The notes under the pieces were generated by a model. That model ran no database searches and had not been told where the DNA came from. It worked only from the letters and a program-made list of their open reading frames with translations. Positions 31,011-39,799 of a stretch of DNA of 64,000 bases are shown here, piece by piece (position 1 is the stretch's first letter; every line of letters begins with the position of its first letter). This DNA comes from Yersinia hibernica (lineage in GTDB: Bacteria > Pseudomonadota > Gammaproteobacteria > Enterobacterales > Enterobacteriaceae). The stretch is taken from positions 4,678,940 through 4,742,939 of the forward strand of contig NZ_CP032487.1 of the NCBI RefSeq assembly GCF_004124235.1, read 5' to 3'. A program made the translations under genes and the position numbers.

Positions 31011-32915
31011 TTAAACCTTAAAGCCGCTAATCACACTTTCCAATTGCAAAGTTTGATCCTGCATCGCCTGAGCCGCTGCTGCCACCTGCTCCACCAGCGC
31101 CGCATTTTGCTGTGTTGAGTTATCTAACTGATTAATCGCCAGATTAACCTGCTCGATACCCAGACTTTGCTCTTGGCTGGATGCCATTATCTCATTCATT
31201 AACGCCGCTACATTGGAAACCCCATTCATCAAGTCATCCATTGTGGTGCCCGCATCCGCCACTAAATTCGTCCCAATCGCTATATCGGACACCGAATCTT
31301 CAATCAGCTTTTTAATCTCACGGGCAGATGTTGCGGAGCGCTGCGCTAAATTACGCACCTCAGAGGCCACCACCGCAAAGCCACGCCCTTGCTCCCCGGC
31401 TCTGGCAGCTTCTACTGCGGCATTCAGCGCCAGAATATTAGTTTGGAAAGCAATGCTGTCAATTACACTGATAATATCGACGATTTTCTTCGATGAGTGG
31501 TTGATTGACCCCATGGTGTCCACCACTTTCTTCACCACTGTACTGCCTTTTACTGCCACATTTGATGCTTCCATCGCCAGTTGGTTAGCATGGCTGGCGT
31601 TATCCGCATTTTGTTTCACCGTGCTGGTCAGTTCATCCATTGAAGCCGCGGTTTGCTCAATGGAACTGGCTTGATCTTCGGTCCGCGCAGATAAATCCAG
31701 ATTACCACTGGCAATTTGGCGCGATGCCGATGCAATCGCCAAACTGCTTTCACCGACCTGCCGCATCATTTGCTGCAAATAGTCGATAAAATCGTTGAAA
31801 CTCTGGTTAATGGCATTGAACTCCGGGCTAGTGCTTTGTGGCAAGCGCTGGGTTAAGTCAGCTCCTCCCGCTGACAGCGCGGTGATATTCTCTTTCAACA
31901 CTGCCAAGCGTTTCATAAATACGCGGATAGAGAACACCAAGAACAGCAGCAATAACAACATGATGGGGATCTGCACTAACCCCAAGTGCATCAGAATGCT
32001 GTGACTCTGTTTGACCAATAAGCTGGTGGGCAGGTCAGTGACCAAATACCACGGGCTATTGGCGATTGGGCGGATAAACAGGGTGTGGGAAGTGCCATCG
32101 ACGTCAAATTCACTTTCCAGCGATTTCTGGTCTTTCATCTGCGCCAATATCCGCTGTGTTTCTGCGGCCATCGGCGAGCTATTGGCAAAATCGGCCAGAT
32201 TTTTTAATTCAGCTTTGCCATCGGCTAAGGCGCTGCTGCCGACAATTTTACCGTCAGCTTCAACAATCAGGATGGTGCCATTCACCCGCTGTTCCATCTC
32301 TTTAACCAAGCGGTTAAAGAAACCTAAAGTGACATCAATAGTAGAGACGCCATACACTGCGTCATCTTTATAAATCGCCATCGCGCAGTTGGTTCTCGGT
32401 TGCGGGCTGGCATCATCCTGATAGGCTTTAGCCCAAGCACAGAAGCCTTTGGGCGCATTTAAGCCATCTTTGTACCATGGTTGTTCAAAATAATTTTGCG
32501 ACTCGGGTGAATTCCAATGAGTATTAACCGTTAACTTATTTTCCCCATTGCGTGCGAAGAAAGTGCTGAATTTAATCACCCCTTGCTCGCGTGTATTGGG
32601 CAATGGCCAAATCCCACCACCAAAGACATTACTGTCACCATATTGATCTACCAACCCCGGCAATAATAAGTCGATGGTATTACTGTCCATGATGGCAACA
32701 GCCTGCGTAATACTGCGGGCTTGTGCTTCCACTTTATTCATTTGCGCCGTTATTGCCGTTGCGATTTGGTCGACGCTATTGCTAATAATGGTGCTTTCAG
32801 ATTGTTTGAGTTGTGGTGTCACAAAAAGCTGAATAACCACCACGGTGATTATCAGCAAGAAAATGAAAAACGCACTAACGAGTAAGGTAAATCGGGCTTG
32901 AGTGGTTTTTAGCAT
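31011..32915 (-). CDS. Methyl-accepting chemotaxis protein with Cache sensor
   Basis: Transmembrane chemoreceptor of 634 residues. TM1 is at ~10-31. The periplasmic region ~35-308 resembles double Cache ([21 protein letters not shown], then [17 protein letters not shown] and the second half [14 protein letters not shown]). TM2 is ~311-330, HAMP ~331-385. The signalling hairpin has the tip [48 protein letters not shown]. It ends SVISGFKV, without the NWETF-type CheR tether. The ATG at 32915 is preferred because the longer frame adds 21 unlikely residues before TM1. Ligand unknown; Cache sensors often bind amino or organic acids. Confidence 0.92.
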   Translation of the reverse strand: MLKTTQARFTLLVSAFFIFLLIITVVVIQLFVTPQLKQSESTIISNSVDQIATAITAQMNKVEAQARSITQAVAIMDSNTIDLLLPGLVDQYGDSNVFGGGIWPLPNTREQGVIKFSTFFARNGENKLTVNTHWNSPESQNYFEQPWYKDGLNAPKGFCAWAKAYQDDASPQPRTNCAMAIYKDDAVYGVSTIDVTLGFFNRLVKEMEQRVNGTILIVEADGKIVGSSALADGKAELKNLADFANSSPMAAETQRILAQMKDQKSLESEFDVDGTSHTLFIRPIANSPWYLVTDLPTSLLVKQSHSILMHLGLVQIPIMLLLLLFLVFSIRVFMKRLAVLKENITALSAGGADLTQRLPQSTSPEFNAINQSFNDFIDYLQQMMRQVGESSLAIASASRQIASGNLDLSARTEDQASSIEQTAASMDELTSTVKQNADNASHANQLAMEASNVAVKGSTVVKKVVDTMGSINHSSKKIVDIISVIDSIAFQTNILALNAAVEAARAGEQGRGFAVVASEVRNLAQRSATSAREIKKLIEDSVSDIAIGTNLVADAGTTMDDLMNGVSNVAALMNEIMASSQEQSLGIEQVNLAINQLDNSTQQNAALVEQVAAAAQAMQDQTLQLESVISGFKV

Positions 32916-33172
32916 TATCGTGTCGCTCAATGTAAGAGAGCTGGATAGCCCCAGATCTATTAACGGCATTCCACGCAAAGACTTGATAACGGCAAGAAAT
33001 GATTTTTCTGTTCCTCTCCTGCGATCACAATTTCAGCAAAATAAATCCCGCAACTGATTACTCATTTATGTGAAATTTAACCGGGTAATGGTGCAGATAG
33101 TCATTGTTTTGTCGCATAAGTTTGCCCTACTCTGGTGGTGAAATAGTGTTATTTATTGAATGGGAGTAAGTC

Positions 33173-33745
33173 ATGTCACAGCAATCCCTTAAAATCGTTA
33201 CTCTATTGGGTAGCCTGCGCAGTGGTTCCTACAATGCTATGGTGGCACGCGCGTTGCCAAAATTAGCCCCCAGCGGGGTGAGCATCGAAGCCCTACCTAC
33301 TATTGGCGATATTCCGCTTTATGATGCTGATGTACAGCAAGAAGATGGCTTCCCAGCGGCGGTTCTGGCGATTGCTGAGCAGATTCGCCAAGCTGATGGG
33401 GTCATTATTGTGACACCGGAATATAACTATTCAGTCCCTGGCGGGTTGAAAAATGCCATTGACTGGTTATCGCGTTTACCTCATCAGCCGCTCGCCAACA
33501 AACCCGTGGCGATTCAGACCAGCTCCATGGGGCCAATCGGAGGGGCGCGTTGCCAGTATCATCTGCGCCAGATTTTGGTTTTCCTTGAAGCTATGGTGAT
33601 GAATAAACCCGAATTTATGGGCGGGGTGATTCAAAGCAAAGTCGACGAACAAACCAAAGAGCTGACAGACCAAGCAACTCTAGACTTTCTGGCCAAACAA
33701 CTTGCCGCCTTTGCGACATATATTGAACGTGTCCAAGTGAAATAA
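33173..33745 (+). CDS. chrR: NAD(P)H-dependent FMN reductase ChrR/YieF
   Basis: Flavodoxin-like FMN reductase of 190 residues, close to E. coli YieF (ChrR), which reduces quinones and chromate. The N-terminal phosphate loop is LLGSLRSGSYN (~12-22), the FMN-binding segment is TPEYNYSVPGGLKNAIDWLSR (~79-99), and QTSSMGPIGGARCQYHLRQIL is conserved. It lies in the ancestral position before adeP, although here a two-component system and a secreted protein separate the two. Confidence 0.95.
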   Translation: MSQQSLKIVTLLGSLRSGSYNAMVARALPKLAPSGVSIEALPTIGDIPLYDADVQQEDGFPAAVLAIAEQIRQADGVIIVTPEYNYSVPGGLKNAIDWLSRLPHQPLANKPVAIQTSSMGPIGGARCQYHLRQILVFLEAMVMNKPEFMGGVIQSKVDEQTKELTDQATLDFLAKQLAAFATYIERVQVK

Positions 33746-33759
33746 GCCCTGCGGCTGCA

Positions 33760-33789
33760 AAACCCCCATAGCCGCAGTAATGGGGGTTT
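33760..33789 (+). terminator. Rho-independent terminator after chrR
   Basis: AAACCCCCAT / ATGGGGGTTT, a perfect 10-bp stem with a 10-nt loop, 15 bp after the chrR stop. Confidence 0.85.
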
Positions 33790-33849
33790 CCTCCGAATCC
33801 CTAGTCATGTTATCAATAGCTACCTTATATTTGCGGATGCTCTTACCCC

Positions 33850-35199
33850 ATGGCCGTTAAAATCACTGTCTGGTTTATCCTGACCCTGATATCCACTTTC
33901 TGGCTGGGTTGGTATGGGCTGAACACACAACAAGCTGCGCGTGAGGCCGATTTTCGCACCATTCACCGCGAACTGAGCCAACAGTTGGCTCAACAACAGG
34001 CGATTTTATTTTTAGCTTTGGAACCGAGCCAATTGGTGCAATTACAGCGCCATTTCCCACAGCTGGTGGCCATAAACCAAATGCCGGCCGACCCCTCCAA
34101 ACCAGGCCAACTCAGCTTACACATTCAGGGGGGGGATTACCGCTTAGCCAACTCATACAGCGGCAGTGGTTTGCAGGTTAATGCCCAAAAGCTGCTGCAA
34201 ATTGTCGGCTTACCGCCCCATTTTGACAGTTTGATATTACGTCATCAGCAGCAACAGCTGGCGATTTTGGGCCATGCAGCCCCCGAAAGTTTCTGGCAAT
34301 GGCAAAAGCCGCTGGGAGAAGGGGCGCAATCTTTTACTTTGCTGGGTTATGCCACCCCTGTTTGGCGCGATTTACCGTGGTTTAGCGCCCTGCTGCTGTC
34401 GCTGATATCTGCCGTAGCCTTATACAGTTGGCACCGCTGGCAACAATTGGCGCAATACCGCTTACATGCCGAACAGCGCGCTAAATTTGCCGATCAAGCC
34501 AGACTTAATGCCATGGGAGAAATTGCAACTGGCATCGCCCATGAATTAAATCAACCACTTACCGCTACATTGACCTACAATCAAACAGCATTACGGCTGT
34601 TGCCGCCACAGGATGAAAAAGTGACTCCGTTGCTGGTGGCCTCTGTCGAACAAATCAAACGCATTGCTGCATTATTGGACAGACTGCGCGCCCTACTCAG
34701 CCGTGGGCAAATAAATTTACAACCGCTAGTCGTCGGCGATATCTGGCGGCGAGTGACCGTGTTGTTGAGTCAGGAAATAAGCGCGGCGAATGTCAAAATC
34801 CTAAACACTATTCCCACGAATTTGCCCACACTCCAGAGTGACCCCCTGTGGCTGGAGCAGGTTTTTCACAATTTACTCAGTAATGCCATTCACGCCCTCC
34901 AACAGACGGCCAACCCGACCATCCGCTTTACAATATATACTGAAGCTAAACAATGGGTTATTAAGATTGAGGATAACGGGCCAGGGCTGAGTCATCAGCA
35001 GTTAGATAACCTTTTCACCCCCTTTTACACCACTCGAGAGAGTGGGCTGGGGTTAGGGCTGACCTTGTGTGAAACATTGGTACAGCGTATGGGCGGTGAG
35101 ATAAAAGCAAGCAACAGTGAATATAGTGGGGCCTGCTTTACCCTGACTTTTCCTCTGATTGCCGGGAGCATAGATGACAAAACACATTTATCTGATTGA
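33850..35199 (+). CDS. Membrane sensor histidine kinase (FixL/DctB-like core)
   Basis: Sensor kinase of 449 residues. TM1 ~5-24, a periplasmic region of ~150 residues with no recognised fold, TM2 ~176-194 (WFSALLLSLISAVALYSW). The dimerisation/phosphoacceptor motif is GIAHELNQPLTATLTYNQT with His231. The HATPase_c domain has NLLSNAIHAL (N box), IEDNGPGL (G1) and GLGLTLCETLVQRMGG (G2). HELNQPL is the HK4 (FixL/DctB/TodS) type. Its 3' end overlaps the response regulator gene by 26 bp. The signal is unknown; the adjacent secreted HbpS-like protein is a candidate accessory sensor. Confidence 0.92.
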   Translation: MAVKITVWFILTLISTFWLGWYGLNTQQAAREADFRTIHRELSQQLAQQQAILFLALEPSQLVQLQRHFPQLVAINQMPADPSKPGQLSLHIQGGDYRLANSYSGSGLQVNAQKLLQIVGLPPHFDSLILRHQQQQLAILGHAAPESFWQWQKPLGEGAQSFTLLGYATPVWRDLPWFSALLLSLISAVALYSWHRWQQLAQYRLHAEQRAKFADQARLNAMGEIATGIAHELNQPLTATLTYNQTALRLLPPQDEKVTPLLVASVEQIKRIAALLDRLRALLSRGQINLQPLVVGDIWRRVTVLLSQEISAANVKILNTIPTNLPTLQSDPLWLEQVFHNLLSNAIHALQQTANPTIRFTIYTEAKQWVIKIEDNGPGLSHQQLDNLFTPFYTTRESGLGLGLTLCETLVQRMGGEIKASNSEYSGACFTLTFPLIAGSIDDKTHLSD

Positions 35200-35785
35200 T
35201 GACGATGAGGGTGTTCGTGCCGCGTTGAGCGCATTACTCACGACCATGGGCTGGGAGGTTAAAGCATTCAGTCACGGCCAAACCTTCCTCGATACCTTGG
35301 TCGTGACTCAGCCCAGCTGTGTGCTACTGGATATTCGCATGCCGGGTAAAAGTGGGATGACGATATTAGAAACCATTCAAGAGCGTGATGACACCCTCCC
35401 GGTCATCATTATGACGGGGCACAGTAATGTTGAATTATGTCGCCGCGCTTTTAAAGGCGGCGCACTGGAGTTTTTGACCAAGCCGATTGATGCCGATGTA
35501 TTGATTGAAACCATCAGTATGGCGCTGGAACAGCATGAACAGGCGATGCAAGCCCATCAACAGCAAGCAAGTTATCAACAGTTACTCAAGCAACTCTCTG
35601 CTCGTGAGTGGGAAGTTGCCACCCTGATTATTCAAGGGGAAACCAGTAAACAGATCGCCCATATTTTGTCGATTTCTCCGCGCACCGTCGAGGCCCACCG
35701 CGCGAATATCTTTGCCAAATTAGAGGTCAATTCGCTGGCATCACTTATTCATTACTATGGCCAGTTAATCGTCAGTCATGCTTAA
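35174..35785 (+). CDS. FixJ-family response regulator
   Basis: Response regulator of 203 residues. The receiver domain has the acidic cluster Asp9-Asp11 (LIDDDEG), phospho-acceptor Asp53 (VLLDIRMPGKSG) and conserved Lys in FLTKPIDADV (~103). The C-terminal LuxR/FixJ HTH spans ~137-200 (LSAREWEVATLIIQGETSKQ, then ISPRTVEAHRANIFAKL). It overlaps the kinase gene, so the two form a classical cognate pair. Its target is likely the neighbouring secreted-protein gene, whose upstream region contains a 10-bp palindrome. Confidence 0.93.
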   Translation: MTKHIYLIDDDEGVRAALSALLTTMGWEVKAFSHGQTFLDTLVVTQPSCVLLDIRMPGKSGMTILETIQERDDTLPVIIMTGHSNVELCRRAFKGGALEFLTKPIDADVLIETISMALEQHEQAMQAHQQQASYQQLLKQLSAREWEVATLIIQGETSKQIAHILSISPRTVEAHRANIFAKLEVNSLASLIHYYGQLIVSHA

Positions 35786-35791
35786 TAATAG

Positions 35792-35801
35792 GTAGATCTA
35801 C
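35792..35801. promoter_or_regulatory. Palindrome upstream of the HbpS-like gene
   Basis: GTAGATCTAC, self-complementary, about 100 bp before the secreted-protein start and followed at about one helical turn by a related CGGGTAG. It is a candidate response-regulator site; the evidence is only symmetry and position. Confidence 0.3.
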
Positions 35802-35900
35802 GGATCAAAACGGGTAGTTAGCCGAATGTTTTTCCACCACTTTTCGCCGTAGCATAGCGTTACTGTGATGAATTCACGTCGCTAACAATAAGGATTTTAT

Positions 35901-36395
35901 ATGATCAAGCCTATTGCCCTGACCTCCGCCTTATTCATCGGCCTGATAACTCAAGCCTCTGCTGCGGGTCTGAATACTGAACGCAATATCTCACAGGCTC
36001 TGGCCACCGATTTAGCCAGCCGTACCCTCGCCACTTGCCAGGCTGATGGCTATAACGTCTCAGTCACTGTCGTTGATCGCGCGGGCATCATCAAAACGGT
36101 GCTACGCGGGGATAACGCCGGGCCACACACGGTAAAAGCCAGTGAGCAAAAAGCCTTTACTGCACTGTCGACCAAAACCCCGAGTGGGCAAGTGATGGAA
36201 AACAGTCAGAAAAACCCTGCGGCCAATAACTTGAAAGATATTCCGGGTTTCTTGCTGCTCGGTGGCGGAGTGCCGGTTAAAGCTGGGGATGAAGTGGTCG
36301 GTGCGGTCGGGGTTGCTGGCGCGCCAGGTGGGCATCTGGATGCACAATGTGCCACCAAAGCACTGGAGCAAATCAGCGCGCAGTTGAAAGCATAA
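35901..36395 (+). CDS. Secreted HbpS/GlcG-family (DUF336) protein
   Basis: Exported protein of 164 residues. A signal peptide (IALTSALFIGLITQASA) is followed by one HbpS/GlcG domain with YNVSVTVVDRAGIIKTVLRGDNAGPHTVKASEQKA, then LLLGGGVPVKAGDEVVGAVGVAGAPGGHLD. Family members bind haem, corrinoids or small carbonyl compounds. In Streptomyces, extracellular HbpS modulates the SenS/SenR two-component system. Here the gene directly follows a kinase/regulator pair, 115 bp downstream with its own ribosome site (AAGGAT). A shared redox or haem-sensing role is inferred, not shown. Confidence 0.88.
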   Translation: MIKPIALTSALFIGLITQASAAGLNTERNISQALATDLASRTLATCQADGYNVSVTVVDRAGIIKTVLRGDNAGPHTVKASEQKAFTALSTKTPSGQVMENSQKNPAANNLKDIPGFLLLGGGVPVKAGDEVVGAVGVAGAPGGHLDAQCATKALEQISAQLKA

Positions 36396-36416
36396 GTGCT
36401 TTATTATCAATAAAAT

Positions 36417-36441
36417 GCCGCCATCATTGACTGATGGCGGC
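36417..36441. terminator. Bidirectional terminator between the HbpS-like gene and adeP
   Basis: A perfect 10-bp stem (GCCGCCATCA / TGATGGCGGC) with a 5-nt loop, then GTTTT on the plus strand and ATTTTA on the minus strand. It lies between two convergent genes. Confidence 0.88.
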
Positions 36442-36472
36442 GTTTTCACACCAATTTGCCAATCATAAATTA

Positions 36473-37801
36473 TCAGTGATCAACAAAAACAATTTTCAGC
36501 ACAAACAAGAGCGCCACCACCACCACACATGGGCTGATTTCACGCCAGCGGCCGGTACCCAATTTCATGACACAATAAGAGATGAAGCCCAGCGCAATCC
36601 CTTCAGTGATTGAGAAGCTGAATGGCATCATCACCGCGGTGACAAATGCTGGAACGGCTTCGGTCAAATCATCCCATTTCACCCGGGACAAGCTGGATGT
36701 CATCAGCACGCCGACATAAATCAGCGCACCGGCGGCAGCATAGGCAGGCACCATGCCAGCCAGCGGAGACACAAACATCACCAACAGGAATAGAATCCCG
36801 ACCACCACTGCGGTTAAACCCGTGCGGCCACCAACAGACACACCCGAGGAGCTTTCAATATAAGCGGTGACTGACGACGTGCCGATAAAGGCACCAGCAA
36901 CCGAGCTAATGCTGTCCACATACAGCGCCTGTTTCATGCGCGGGAACTTGCCTTTATGGTCAGTCAAACCGGCCTTATCCGTCACACCAATCAATGTCCC
37001 GGATGAATCAAACAGGTTAACTAGCATGAAGGAGAAAATAATTCCCGCCATACTAATATTCAGCGCACCGGCTAAATCAACCTGCCCAACAACCGAGGTC
37101 ACACTCGGCGGCATGGAGAAAATCCCAGTATAATGTACATCACCCAGCGCCCAACCAATTAAGGTCGTCACCACAATAGAAACCAGCACCGCAGCATGAA
37201 TATTGCGAGATGCTAGCACCGCAATAATAAAGAAGCCCAGCGCCCCCAGCAGCACACTGTGGGAGGTCAGATTACCCACCGTCACCAAGGTGTCCGGATT
37301 AGCGACCACGATGCCGGCATTTTTCAGCCCCATCATCGCAATAAATAAGCCGATACCACTGGTTATCCCGACGCGTAAACTCAGTGGGATATTGGCAATC
37401 ATCCAATAACGGATACGGAAAATAGTAAGCAAAAGGAAACCGATTGCGCCCCAGAAAATAGCGCCCATACCGACTTGCCATGAAATACCCATCGCGCCAA
37501 CCACCACAAAAGCGAAGAAAGCATTAAGCCCCATCGCCGGTGCCAGAGCGACCGGTAAATTTGCCAATAGCCCCATAAAGATGCTGCCGAAAGCAGCAAT
37601 CAAACAGGTGGTGACAAACACCGCCTGCACATCCATGCCCGCAACCCCTAAAATCTGTGGGTTAACAAACACGATATAGACCATGGTCAGGAAGGTGGTG
37701 ATACCCGCAATTAGCTCAGTACGGGCGGTGGTGCCGTGTTGTTTCAGTTTAAAAACACGTTCGAGCAGCCCCTGCTCAGTATCAAGGTTTGGTTTACTCA
37801 T
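36473..37801 (-). CDS. adeP: NCS2-family adenine permease AdeP (YieG)
   Basis: Purine:H+ symporter of the AzgA-like NCS2 branch, 442 residues with about 12-14 helices. It begins with the conserved TARTELIAGITTFLTMVYIVFVNP. The substrate-site segments are AFGSIFMGLLANLPVALAPAMGLNAFFAF (TM3) and LVNLFDSSGTLIGVTDKAGL, then FIGTSSVTAYIESSSGVSVGGRTGL (TM8/TM10). It matches E. coli AdeP (YieG) in length and context (chrR-adeP-yieH). Adenine is the likely substrate by orthology. Confidence 0.93.
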   Translation of the reverse strand: MSKPNLDTEQGLLERVFKLKQHGTTARTELIAGITTFLTMVYIVFVNPQILGVAGMDVQAVFVTTCLIAAFGSIFMGLLANLPVALAPAMGLNAFFAFVVVGAMGISWQVGMGAIFWGAIGFLLLTIFRIRYWMIANIPLSLRVGITSGIGLFIAMMGLKNAGIVVANPDTLVTVGNLTSHSVLLGALGFFIIAVLASRNIHAAVLVSIVVTTLIGWALGDVHYTGIFSMPPSVTSVVGQVDLAGALNISMAGIIFSFMLVNLFDSSGTLIGVTDKAGLTDHKGKFPRMKQALYVDSISSVAGAFIGTSSVTAYIESSSGVSVGGRTGLTAVVVGILFLLVMFVSPLAGMVPAYAAAGALIYVGVLMTSSLSRVKWDDLTEAVPAFVTAVMMPFSFSITEGIALGFISYCVMKLGTGRWREISPCVVVVALLFVLKIVFVDH

Positions 37802-37905
37802 TCGAGGAGTTCCACAGAAGGGAGTGATAGTTAGAGATATCCTATAACAAAAAAACCGTTGTTTAGAGCGCGATCACCGTCTTTTTGGCTATTATTTATC
37901 AGCCA

Positions 37906-37917
37906 TGTTGCGCAACA
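37906..37917. repeat. Palindrome in the adeP-yieH divergent region
   Basis: TGTTGCGCAACA, a perfect 12-bp palindrome, lies between the divergent adeP and yieH genes. It is a possible operator for either gene; the regulator is unknown. Confidence 0.3.
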
Positions 37918-38069
37918 AGGTGCTTACGTCAGCGATTTCTTATTCAACTTATTGAATTTTATTCAGTTGATATGAATAACATTGCCAGTAAGGTAATTAT
38001 GTATCGCATTCTGGGGCAGGATGGTTAAAGTGGGATGAACTGAAAACAGCATAATAAAGGATGAATTGA

Positions 38070-38741
38070 GTGAACCAGATTGAATGTGTCATGTTCGATT
38101 GTGATGGAACCTTGGTCGACAGTGAAGTTCTGTGTTGTCAGGCTTATGTTGTGATGTTTGCCCATTATGATATTCACTTGTCGCTGGAAGAGGTGATTAA
38201 GCGTTTTAAGGGCGTGAAACTCAATGAAATTGTCGCGCTGGTAAGCCAAGAAAACGGCCTGGATGAACCCATCGAAAAGCTGGAGAAACTTTACCGCGCC
38301 GAAGTTGCCCGCTTATTTGACGCCGAATTACAGCCTATCGCTGGCGCAAAAGCGCTATTAGAGCAAATCACCCTGCCAGTGTGCGTGGTTTCCAATGGAC
38401 CGGTGAGTAAAATGCAACACTCTCTCGGCCTGACCAACTTACTGCCCTTCTTTGAAGACAAACTGTATAGCGGCTACGACATCCAACGTTGGAAGCCCGA
38501 TCCGGCGCTAATTTATCATGCGGCGCAAGAGATGCAGGTCGCCGCCGAGCGCTGCATCTTGGTTGAAGACTCCGCAGCCGGAACACATGCGGGGGTCGCG
38601 GCGGGTATTCCGGTGTTTTACTATTGCGCCGATCCGCATAATCAGCCAATCCACCACCCATTAGTCACCATGTTTGATGATATGCAGCAATTGCCTGAGT
38701 TATGGCGCGCCAGAGGCTGGAACATCACTCGCAACGCATGA
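38070..38741 (+). CDS. yieH: HAD-family phosphatase YieH
   Basis: HAD IA phosphatase of 223 residues, orthologous to E. coli YieH, which hydrolyses 6-phosphogluconate and related sugar phosphates in vitro. Motif I is DCDGTLVDSE (Asp residues ~10 and 12), motif II VCVVSNGP (~108), Lys in RWKPDPAL (~141) and motif IV LVEDSAAGTHAG (~163). It uses a GTG start with AAAGGA ten bases upstream; no ATG fits the N-terminal strand. It is divergent from adeP, as in E. coli. Confidence 0.93.
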   Translation: MNQIECVMFDCDGTLVDSEVLCCQAYVVMFAHYDIHLSLEEVIKRFKGVKLNEIVALVSQENGLDEPIEKLEKLYRAEVARLFDAELQPIAGAKALLEQITLPVCVVSNGPVSKMQHSLGLTNLLPFFEDKLYSGYDIQRWKPDPALIYHAAQEMQVAAERCILVEDSAAGTHAGVAAGIPVFYYCADPHNQPIHHPLVTMFDDMQQLPELWRARGWNITRNA

Positions 38742-38749
38742 CCGGCGGC

Positions 38750-39075
38750 TCAATTATGGATGACGCTGCCACATAACATCAGCGTCATCAATATGTTACC
38801 TGCCGCCCAGCCGGAAGAACCATGGGAATGGGTGCTACTGGCAGGGCTAGGTGTCGATATTGACGATCTCTGGCACGATTTACTGAAGTGACTCACCTTG
38901 TGCCAATCAACATCGTCGAAAGTTTCAGACCTAACGTTATGGCTAATAAGATACTGCGCAAAGGTATTATCCCAAGTTTTACCAACATCTAATGCCAATG
39001 CATAAGGCAGCATACTTTCGAAATAGACCACCAGTTTATCCGGCGGATCAAGTTGAAATGATGTTGGTATTATTG
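38750..39075 (-). pseudogene. Decayed fragment of a DUF2207 membrane protein gene
   Basis: The minus-strand frame reads FQLDPPDKLVVYFESMLPYA then LALDVGKTWDNTFAQYL, which resembles the cytoplasmic C-terminal part of DUF2207 proteins (the segment usually reads ..FE.YLPYA.ALGVE..W...F). It then degrades into a Ser/Pro-rich stretch where intact homologues have a Ser/Gly-rich tail. Nothing upstream encodes the N-terminal signal, extracellular domain or helices, so only about 100 codons remain. An alternative is a small unrelated hypothetical protein starting at 39031. Family assignment is from memory of the motif. Confidence 0.5.
38759..38789 (+). terminator. Hairpin after yieH
   Basis: GATGACGCTG / CAGCGTCATC, a perfect 10-bp stem, 18 bp after the yieH stop. 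It lacks a T run, so it may be a Rho-assisted end. Confidence 0.5.
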
Positions 39076-39105
39076 CCGGTTAATAGCCGTTTAATGGCAC
39101 TTTGC

Positions 39106-39798
39106 TTATGAATAGCATGTTGGGGGGCTAAAACGGCGATTAAGCGCATTCGCCAGCAAATCCAGAGTCAGACATAAAACAAAATAGACCAACGCGACAA
39201 ACAGGAAGACTTCCATCGGGTAAACCATGCTGCGATTGTTAACCTGAGTCGCCAAAAACGTCAGTTCATTTACCCCGACGATATAAGCCAATGAAGTATC
39301 CTTAATTAAAGAAATCCATTGGTTAATAAAGGATGGCACCATTATGCGTAAAGCTTGCGGCAAGATGACAAACAATAAAACCTGCCAACGATTGAATCCC
39401 AGTGATAAACCCGCCTGCCACTGCCCTGCCCCGATGGCCACAATTCCTGCTTTCACCGCGTGAGCCAGATAAGCCGCGGCAATCAGTGCTAGCGCACACA
39501 CCACGGTGGTGATTTCCGGTATATCCACACCAAATACCATTGGCAGTAAAAAATATGTCCAGAAAATCAGCATAATCACCGGGATAGCACGGAAAAAACC
39601 TAAAACAGCGGCTAAAATTCCCGCCCAAGTACCGCGGGACATCGCCAGCACGACCCCCAGCACCGTGCCTAAAATAGCCGAAGCCACCCCTGCGAGTAGG
39701 CTTATCAGCAACGTCAATGCTGCTCCACCTAACGGGCCATCAGGCAACGTGCCCCACAACAAATAAGTCCAGTTATCGGCAATAATGGTAAAATCCAT
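39106..39798 (-). CDS. Polar amino-acid ABC transporter permease (HisM/GlnP type), second permease
   Basis: Inner-membrane permease of 230 residues (HisMQ/GlnP family, 3-TM-type core). It starts MDFTIIADNWTYLLWGTLPD, with an AAGGGG ribosome site 9 nt upstream; the longer frame from 39852 is rejected. The EAA coupling loop is IAIGAGQWQAGLSLGFNRWQVLLFVILPQALR (~125-155). It forms a heterodimer with the adjacent permease, whose TGA is one base before this ATG. No ATP-binding subunit is encoded next to it. Confidence 0.9.
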   Translation of the reverse strand: MDFTIIADNWTYLLWGTLPDGPLGGAALTLLISLLAGVASAILGTVLGVVLAMSRGTWAGILAAVLGFFRAIPVIMLIFWTYFLLPMVFGVDIPEITTVVCALALIAAAYLAHAVKAGIVAIGAGQWQAGLSLGFNRWQVLLFVILPQALRIMVPSFINQWISLIKDTSLAYIVGVNELTFLATQVNNRSMVYPMEVFLFVALVYFVLCLTLDLLANALNRRFSPPTCYS

Positions 39799-39799
39799 C

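Noticed and set aside
31213..31674. 153-codon plus-strand frame
   Set aside because: It is antisense to the conserved signalling domain of the chemoreceptor, with no supporting motif.
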